From Bacteroidales bacterium UBA1410 (GTDB lineage: Bacteria > Bacteroidota > Bacteroidia > Bacteroidales > Dysgonomonadaceae), in the NCBI GenBank assembly GCA_002305015.1, contig DBPW01000022.1, forward strand, positions 1-10,063: 10,063 nt of DNA. Reading direction: 5' to 3'. Below are positions 6,201 through 10,063 of the stretch, one piece after another (positions within the stretch are counted from its first letter, which is position 1; each line of letters begins with the position of its first letter). A program made the position numbers and the translations under genes. Under the pieces are notes generated by a model. The model was given only the letters and a program-made list of their open reading frames with translations. It did no database searches and had not been told where the DNA came from.

Positions 6201-9116
6201 AAATGTCCTGCTTTCTTCGCTCAAGGTAACCCACTCTCTTTTATGCAGCTTGTTCCCTTGCCATATTTCAAACAAAACAGGGACCTCTTTGTCGTAAACG
6301 CCGAGGATAATTTCTGCATTCACCCCTTCACCCCACGTGGTATTTTTTTCCACCAACCATTCATTGGTTTTAAAAGGCGGCTTTTTATCGCCATACGAAA
6401 ACAACACTACCTTTTTTTCTGCTTCCACCTGATTTCCTTTGTCGTCTTTGGACAACAACCGAATACAATATTTTCCCGAAGACAATCGACTAAGTTTCGC
6501 CATCAATTCCGTTTGTTCGCCCGTTACAAAACTACCCTCCATCACCTGTCTTGTCACAGAATCGTTCTCCGATAAGGCAAAAGCCCGATAAATTCCTTCT
6601 GCCGGAATCTCACTTCCGGAAAGATTTTTTGCTGAAAAAACGATAAGGGGAGCTTCTCCCTTTTCCCATTTTTCCGGCATTTCGATGTCCAATATCATGG
6701 AAACATCGCCAACAACAATATCATAAGTACCTGCTTGACTTTCACCATTCATATCGGTAACCATTGCTTCCACCGAAAAAGTATATAATGCAGGCAAAAT
6801 ATGATCGACATCCGATTTGCGGGGAGTAAAGTTAATTTCAAACCTTCCGTTTTCATCGGTAATCACAGTTCCCCCATCGAAATAGTCGGAAGGGCTATTC
6901 CATTTTCTCCACCAAGGCTGCTGTCGAACAATACGATAATTCACTCCCGCATGCTGTATCTTTATTCCCGAAAAACTTTCCGCTTTACCTTTCAACGTAA
7001 CTTCTTCCCCAAAAGCATAGGTCCGGTCGATTTTATCGAAAGTCACTTCAAAAGTGGGACGTTTATATTCCTCGACTCTAATTCTTATTGACTGATCCCC
7101 GCAAACCAACTGAAAATAGCCGGGCAAAACATTACGGGAAAGTACAAATTCTCCGGCAACGGAACCAAATTCGTTGGTCACCAATCGCTGTTTTGCCACT
7201 TCCTGCATATTGGCATCTTTCAGCACCACCTCCAACGTTCTATTCTGATGCAAAACGGCAACTTTGCCATCCGTTCGAGTAGCTATCGCCTTAAAATAAA
7301 CCGTCTGACCCGGACGATACACGTTTCTGTCGGTAAACAAACTCACCGTTTCGCGATTGCTTTCCTCAGTCACATAACGATCATACCGATAGGGCAGAGG
7401 AGAAAGCAAAGAACAACTATCCTTTCCCGAAACCACCCGATAAAATAAATTCCTAACCTCCTTTTTGTCCGATAATTTAAACGAAGCCCTACCCGACTCA
7501 TCGGTTGTCAGCACATTTTCTTTCCGATAATAGCGGTTTTTCCAGTCCCCTTTCAACGAATAAAGATAAATCTGTGCCTTTTTTATCGGTTTCCCACTCA
7601 CTCTATTTACCGCAAAAAACTCGTAATCACTTGAATTTACGGCTCTGGAAAAGGAAGACAAATCCGACACCGAAAAATAATAAGCAGCCCTTTCGTCCGT
7701 TTTTTTATCCGTCTCAAATTCCAGTTTATAAGTTCCGTACTCGTATACATCGACAAAAAACGATGCTTCTCCAAACCTATAAGGCTCAAGAGAAGGCAAA
7801 TCCAACACCTTGCTTTTAACAAATACCTTTCTCTCGTTTTTCATCAATCCCTCATCATTACGGTATGAAACGGGTGTAGTAATACGATACAGTTTAGCCG
7901 TTACTTTTTGAAGGTTCTTATACGTTACTTTCAGTTTCTTTTCCCCTCGTGGAGTACATGTTTTTTCACCCTCAACAATCAGGGAAGGATGCGTAAGTAC
8001 ATTCAACTTGTTTTGTAAGATGCCTATCCGTTCATATTGGGGGAATCGCTCTATCCCTTTTCTTAAAAGTTCGTATGCTTTTCTGTTTTTTGCAACTTGC
8101 AACGAATCACCAGAACGATAATCCAATGTGTAAGCGGGTATATCCAGGTAGAAATCGGCTATGTTATCGATGATCTCCACACTCAATGGATTGTTTTCCC
8201 ATTGAGTAAGCATATTTTCCAACGCAGGTAAGGCATATTTCTCATAGGCCGACGGCAATTTTCGCAAGTGCTCCAGTTTGCTCAGCTCGACAAGCAGCAC
8301 AGATTCATCCATCTTCCGTTCCAACAACGAGATCAACAGTTTCCGATAAGTTTCCAATGTCCACAATCGATATTCGGTCAATGAAGGTTCAAACGACAAA
8401 TTTATATATACCTTGGCGGGAGCAAACAACGATTCCTGCCGAATATTCTTTTTTGCCAGCGTTATGCTTAAATCTTCATTCCCGCTCAGCTGATCAAAAA
8501 ATTCGATTGCACGCCGTGCCAAAAAATCATACATTGAGGGAAAAAACCTGCGGGAATCCTTTCCCAACTCCACTACAGCTGCATACGTTTCCACTTTGGT
8601 GCCCTCCAATTCAGCACGCGGCAAAAGAGAAGCATTCAGATGCTCAACAACCTTATCGAAAAAAATATTGCTTGTCCACTCTTTCATGTCCGAAGGCACG
8701 TATCCGGTTAAAGCAGTCCGGCGATCGATCTCTTGCCGGTATTTGTGATAATACTGCAAATAAAGCTCGCCCAAGAGGGAATGTAAGACCGATTTTTCTA
8801 TGTTGTTCTTACTTTCCAAAAGCATCGTTGTCAGGTTCACAAACACAATCGTATCGTTTTCGGAATCTGCAGCCAATGCATACTTCCCCTGATGAATGAG
8901 CGCTTTGATCACTTGTGGACTGTTTTTTTCGGCGATAGCTTTACGCAAAATATTGTCTACAGCTTCTGAAGCCGATTGGGGTAATGATTTCTGCTCAAAT
9001 TCAGCCACTTTTATCCATTCGTCCGCATAATAGTCTCTATTCATCGGTCGGTTATCTTGGGAAAAAACTCCTGCTGCATATGTCAAAAGGAGTAAAGTAA
9101 AGTAAATTTTGTTCAT
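3216..9116 (-). CDS. Large alpha-2-macroglobulin family protein without thioester motif
   Basis: This is a 1966-residue exported protein. I chose the ATG at 9116 because it begins directly with a signal peptide (MNKIYFTLLLLTYAAGVFSQ); the frame extends ten codons further to a TTG at 9146, which would bury that peptide. There is no lipobox Cys, so it is probably soluble in the periplasm. Residues about 20-430 look largely helical and resemble no macroglobulin domain I know. Beta-rich segments follow, with the MG2 hallmark TDRNVYRPGQTVYFKA (RPGQ at 601-604), then EEYKRPTFEVTF of the next MG domain. A variable Ser/Glu/Lys-rich linker spans about 1144-1190. The A2M core (FDETAFFFPQL from about 1197, then NGETQLAFTVPESNTRWR) comes next, followed by a helical thioester-type domain (about 1400-1750) and a C-terminal receptor-binding-like beta domain to the end. 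The CxEQ thioester is missing: the equivalent stretch reads YAIQALPVMSNPESDN (from 1409), and no Cys occurs between C884 and C1885. Bacterial homologues such as YfhM/YfaS are thought to trap or bind proteases in the periplasm, often beside pbpC; no pbpC gene is seen here. No clear promoter match is visible in the 113 bp between the upstream terminator and the start. Confidence 0.92.
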   Translation of the reverse strand: MNKIYFTLLLLTYAAGVFSQDNRPMNRDYYADEWIKVAEFEQKSLPQSASEAVDNILRKAIAEKNSPQVIKALIHQGKYALAADSENDTIVFVNLTTMLLESKNNIEKSVLHSLLGELYLQYYHKYRQEIDRRTALTGYVPSDMKEWTSNIFFDKVVEHLNASLLPRAELEGTKVETYAAVVELGKDSRRFFPSMYDFLARRAIEFFDQLSGNEDLSITLAKKNIRQESLFAPAKVYINLSFEPSLTEYRLWTLETYRKLLISLLERKMDESVLLVELSKLEHLRKLPSAYEKYALPALENMLTQWENNPLSVEIIDNIADFYLDIPAYTLDYRSGDSLQVAKNRKAYELLRKGIERFPQYERIGILQNKLNVLTHPSLIVEGEKTCTPRGEKKLKVTYKNLQKVTAKLYRITTPVSYRNDEGLMKNERKVFVKSKVLDLPSLEPYRFGEASFFVDVYEYGTYKLEFETDKKTDERAAYYFSVSDLSSFSRAVNSSDYEFFAVNRVSGKPIKKAQIYLYSLKGDWKNRYYRKENVLTTDESGRASFKLSDKKEVRNLFYRVVSGKDSCSLLSPLPYRYDRYVTEESNRETVSLFTDRNVYRPGQTVYFKAIATRTDGKVAVLHQNRTLEVVLKDANMQEVAKQRLVTNEFGSVAGEFVLSRNVLPGYFQLVCGDQSIRIRVEEYKRPTFEVTFDKIDRTYAFGEEVTLKGKAESFSGIKIQHAGVNYRIVRQQPWWRKWNSPSDYFDGGTVITDENGRFEINFTPRKSDVDHILPALYTFSVEAMVTDMNGESQAGTYDIVVGDVSMILDIEMPEKWEKGEAPLIVFSAKNLSGSEIPAEGIYRAFALSENDSVTRQVMEGSFVTGEQTELMAKLSRLSSGKYCIRLLSKDDKGNQVEAEKKVVLFSYGDKKPPFKTNEWLVEKNTTWGEGVNAEIILGVYDKEVPVLFEIWQGNKLHKREWVTLSEESRTFRIPYQAQLKDQASVVFTYIKNEKFYSHRVDLQVEKEKKELGVKLSVFRDKIRPGSHEEWRLTVTDGVGNPAKAEVLASMYDFSLDKIFSGTNWVLNVSTLRNKGNVPVVYRDVSFDNETVTEYFPYLDTKIVPFVFDVFNWYGFSLFAGGDFMVRGLTSDIKGNLMGAASTKKSESDNEAFFTSAPEVNFQSDRAAKGSEEKAETTGEQSKLPGFTDIYQSRRNFDETAFFFPQLRTNDNGETQLAFTVPESNTRWRFRVLAHDKKLNVGQAEAFAVSQKELMVTPNIPRFFLQGDKTGISAKISNLSDRDIAGNVKIEFFNPVTNEIINTLAVQQGVQPFSLAKGASSAASWIIDVPADTDVLGVRIIAESESFSDSEQHAVAVVSNRMLVTESMRLDVRPNETKEFTMDRLANRFSATARPYRLTLEFSSNPAWYAIQALPVMSNPESDNAVSWFASYYANTLGYHISQAYPQVAALIEVWKKQSPSKDTFLSNLQKNEELKTIALEETPWVLEAKNEAEQKEKLLLLFDRNRSNLITRQAVDKLRELQTSEGGWSWFKDFRPSRSITQYILYGFSQLKELKAVEFADDIRTMQAKAVSYIDSEALRSFELFKKQDKNWSNIKTISTPDLEYLYVRSAYPQYALSKEVQEMVNFYTAILEDNWTKYGLYERSLIALLMSRGGKLSVVTDILNSFREHATVNDEMGMFWANNRSNVFMSQSAISVHTFIMDAFRIGGAKSGEMDNMKRWLLKQKQTEIWESTHATADAVFALLSTGSDWFSSEGKTAIKIGGEVVEPENEEQGTGYFKKSWSGLEIKPEMGKIQVVHQGNAPAWGALYWQYFENIDKIAKTDASLDVGKALFIEQTGVSGKELVPVTDNHPLKVGDKVVVRLTVRTDRDIEFVHLKDLRAACFEPIDHVSGTRRQGRTLYYQTSKDASTHFYFDHLSRGTYVFEYGVYVSRAGSYSNGTATIQCLYAPEFTSHTAGIRINVKE

Positions 9117-9229
9117 AGGAGCGTTGTTTGCGAATAATTGAATCAACTATTTGTTTAACAATTTCGGATACGTTTTGTTTTGATTGAAAGGGGAATAGGA
9201 CAATGAAGCAAAAACTGTTCACGAAAATC

Positions 9230-9278
9230 AAAAAAGCCGATATCTTCTTTCAATGCATGCTATGAAAGAAGATATCGG
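9230..9278 (-). terminator. Intrinsic terminator of the lipoprotein gene
   Basis: A perfect 16-bp stem has arms 9237-9252 and 9263-9278, with a 10-nt loop (ATGCATGCTA on the plus strand). On the minus strand it is followed by C and then six T residues (9230-9235). The hairpin lies 27-68 bp past the stop codon of the lipoprotein gene, so it should end that transcript and separate it from the macroglobulin gene downstream. The plus-strand side has only a T-poor, A-rich sequence after the stem, so it is not a good terminator in that direction. Confidence 0.9.
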
Positions 9279-9304
9279 TAAAATAAAAAACCTGTTTCCC
9301 GTTT

Positions 9305-10048
9305 TTACTCTGTCTCTACAGTCAACGGTGCAACAACAAGTCCTAATTTATTGTCTGCCGTAAAGGCGATCCAATAAGTATTCGAAGTTCCTTCTTCATT
9401 GTCGGCAGGTTTAGCTTGTACAAGTCTCCAAGAAGTCACATCGTAACGGGTACTTTTTCCGTCAACAGTTACCGTCAGTTCTCCGACAGGAGCTGCATTC
9501 TCTGCTTTTAAAGAAGCACTTTCTTCTCCTTCATCGCTGCCAATTTTATCTTCACTATCCTTAAACGTCAGCACCAGCGACTCATCCTTCTCTTCATTTG
9601 TCCAGGAAAAAGTAACGGTCTTATCTTCTGCTTTAGTTAGGGTAAAAGTCCCTTTATCCTTCCCTGCTACCTTCTCATACGTATCCCATTTGATCCGTAC
9701 GGTAGCATCTGCTTTTTCTCCTTCAAACGGATCCTTTTTCACGACAACGGCTATGGGAGATTCCAGGCCGTTCTTATCTGTTACCTTTACGGTAGTCTTG
9801 CCTTCTTTTACTCCTTTGATCGTTATATTACCACCGTCTACCTTTGCTTCGGCAACTGTCTCATCGGCCGGTGTCGCTTTATAAGGAGCTACTCCGCCTC
9901 TGACTTTCACAACAGTTTCCTCACCGACAACCACTTCAACGCTATTCTTATCAAAAGTCAATTTGTCATTACTATCATCATCGTCGCACGCAATAAAAAA
10001 TACGCCGGATAACATCAGGCTTAATAAATAAATGGAAAATCTTTTCAT
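9305..10048 (-). CDS. Surface-type lipoprotein with bacterial Ig-like domain
   Basis: This 247-residue protein starts at ATG 10048 with a lipoprotein signal peptide: MKRF, a hydrophobic core, then lipobox FIAC with the lipidated Cys at 21. The Cys is followed directly by four Asp and then Ser-Asn-Asp. An acidic run right after the lipidated Cys is the known lipoprotein export signal of Bacteroidota, which sends lipoproteins to the cell surface, so surface exposure is likely (inference). Residues about 29-104 resemble a BIG2-like Ig domain: LTFDKNSVEVVVGEETVVKV, APYKATPADETVAEAKVDGG, then ITIKGVKEGKTTVKVTDKNG. Residues about 113-247 are a second, beta-rich, Lys/Glu-rich region with alternating strands that I do not recognise. 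C21 is the only cysteine. There are no catalytic motifs, so a binding or structural role is more likely than an enzyme. Only 15 bp of upstream sequence is in the window, so promoter and operon partners cannot be judged. A strong terminator follows. Confidence 0.88.
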   Translation of the reverse strand: MKRFSIYLLSLMLSGVFFIACDDDDSNDKLTFDKNSVEVVVGEETVVKVRGGVAPYKATPADETVAEAKVDGGNITIKGVKEGKTTVKVTDKNGLESPIAVVVKKDPFEGEKADATVRIKWDTYEKVAGKDKGTFTLTKAEDKTVTFSWTNEEKDESLVLTFKDSEDKIGSDEGEESASLKAENAAPVGELTVTVDGKSTRYDVTSWRLVQAKPADNEEGTSNTYWIAFTADNKLGLVVAPLTVETE

Positions 10049-10063
10049 ACGTAAATTGTTTAT

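Noticed and set aside
9117..9146. TTG start ten codons upstream for the macroglobulin protein
   Set aside because: It would put ten extra residues in front of a standard signal peptide that begins at the ATG at 9116.
9237..9278. The 16-bp hairpin as a mobile-element end or regulatory inverted repeat
   Set aside because: Its place just after a stop codon and the T run on the minus strand are fully explained by an intrinsic terminator.

Overview
This looks like a chromosomal segment from a member of the Bacteroidales (phylum Bacteroidota). Three things point that way. Several minus-strand genes are preceded by the Bacteroides-type -7 element TAnnTTTG, twice with a TTTG-like -33 element at 19-21 bp. 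The proteins have Bacteroidota character: a DUF1573 exported protein, a very long alpha-2-macroglobulin homologue, and a lipoprotein whose Cys is followed by four Asp. Shine-Dalgarno sequences are not evident. I cannot name the genus from sequence alone.

Layout, left to right. Positions 1-1301 (plus strand) are the AT-rich end of a polysaccharide or glycan biosynthesis cluster: the C-terminal part of a family-4-type glycosyltransferase, then an FkbM-family methyltransferase. The cluster stops about 35 bp from a tRNA-Glu(CTC) gene on the opposite strand, whose 3' end faces the cluster. Everything after that is on the minus strand: a MeaB/ArgK-type GTPase, a small exported DUF1573 protein, a 1966-residue alpha-2-macroglobulin-like protein filling most of the window, and a surface-type lipoprotein at the right edge that ends in a strong intrinsic terminator.

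The left part probably makes and decorates a surface polysaccharide. MeaB belongs to adenosylcobalamin-dependent methylmalonyl-CoA mutase metabolism (propionate/succinate interconversion) and has its own promoter, so it is probably not functionally tied to the envelope genes next to it. The alpha-2-macroglobulin homologue, the DUF1573 protein and the lipoprotein are all predicted to be exported. The macroglobulin has no cysteine over about 1000 residues that include the whole thioester region, so it cannot act by covalent thioester trapping.

I found no CRISPR array, insertion sequence, phage gene or clearly new defence system. The most notable non-coding structure is a perfect 12-bp inverted repeat that brackets the -7 element and predicted start point of the meaB promoter.
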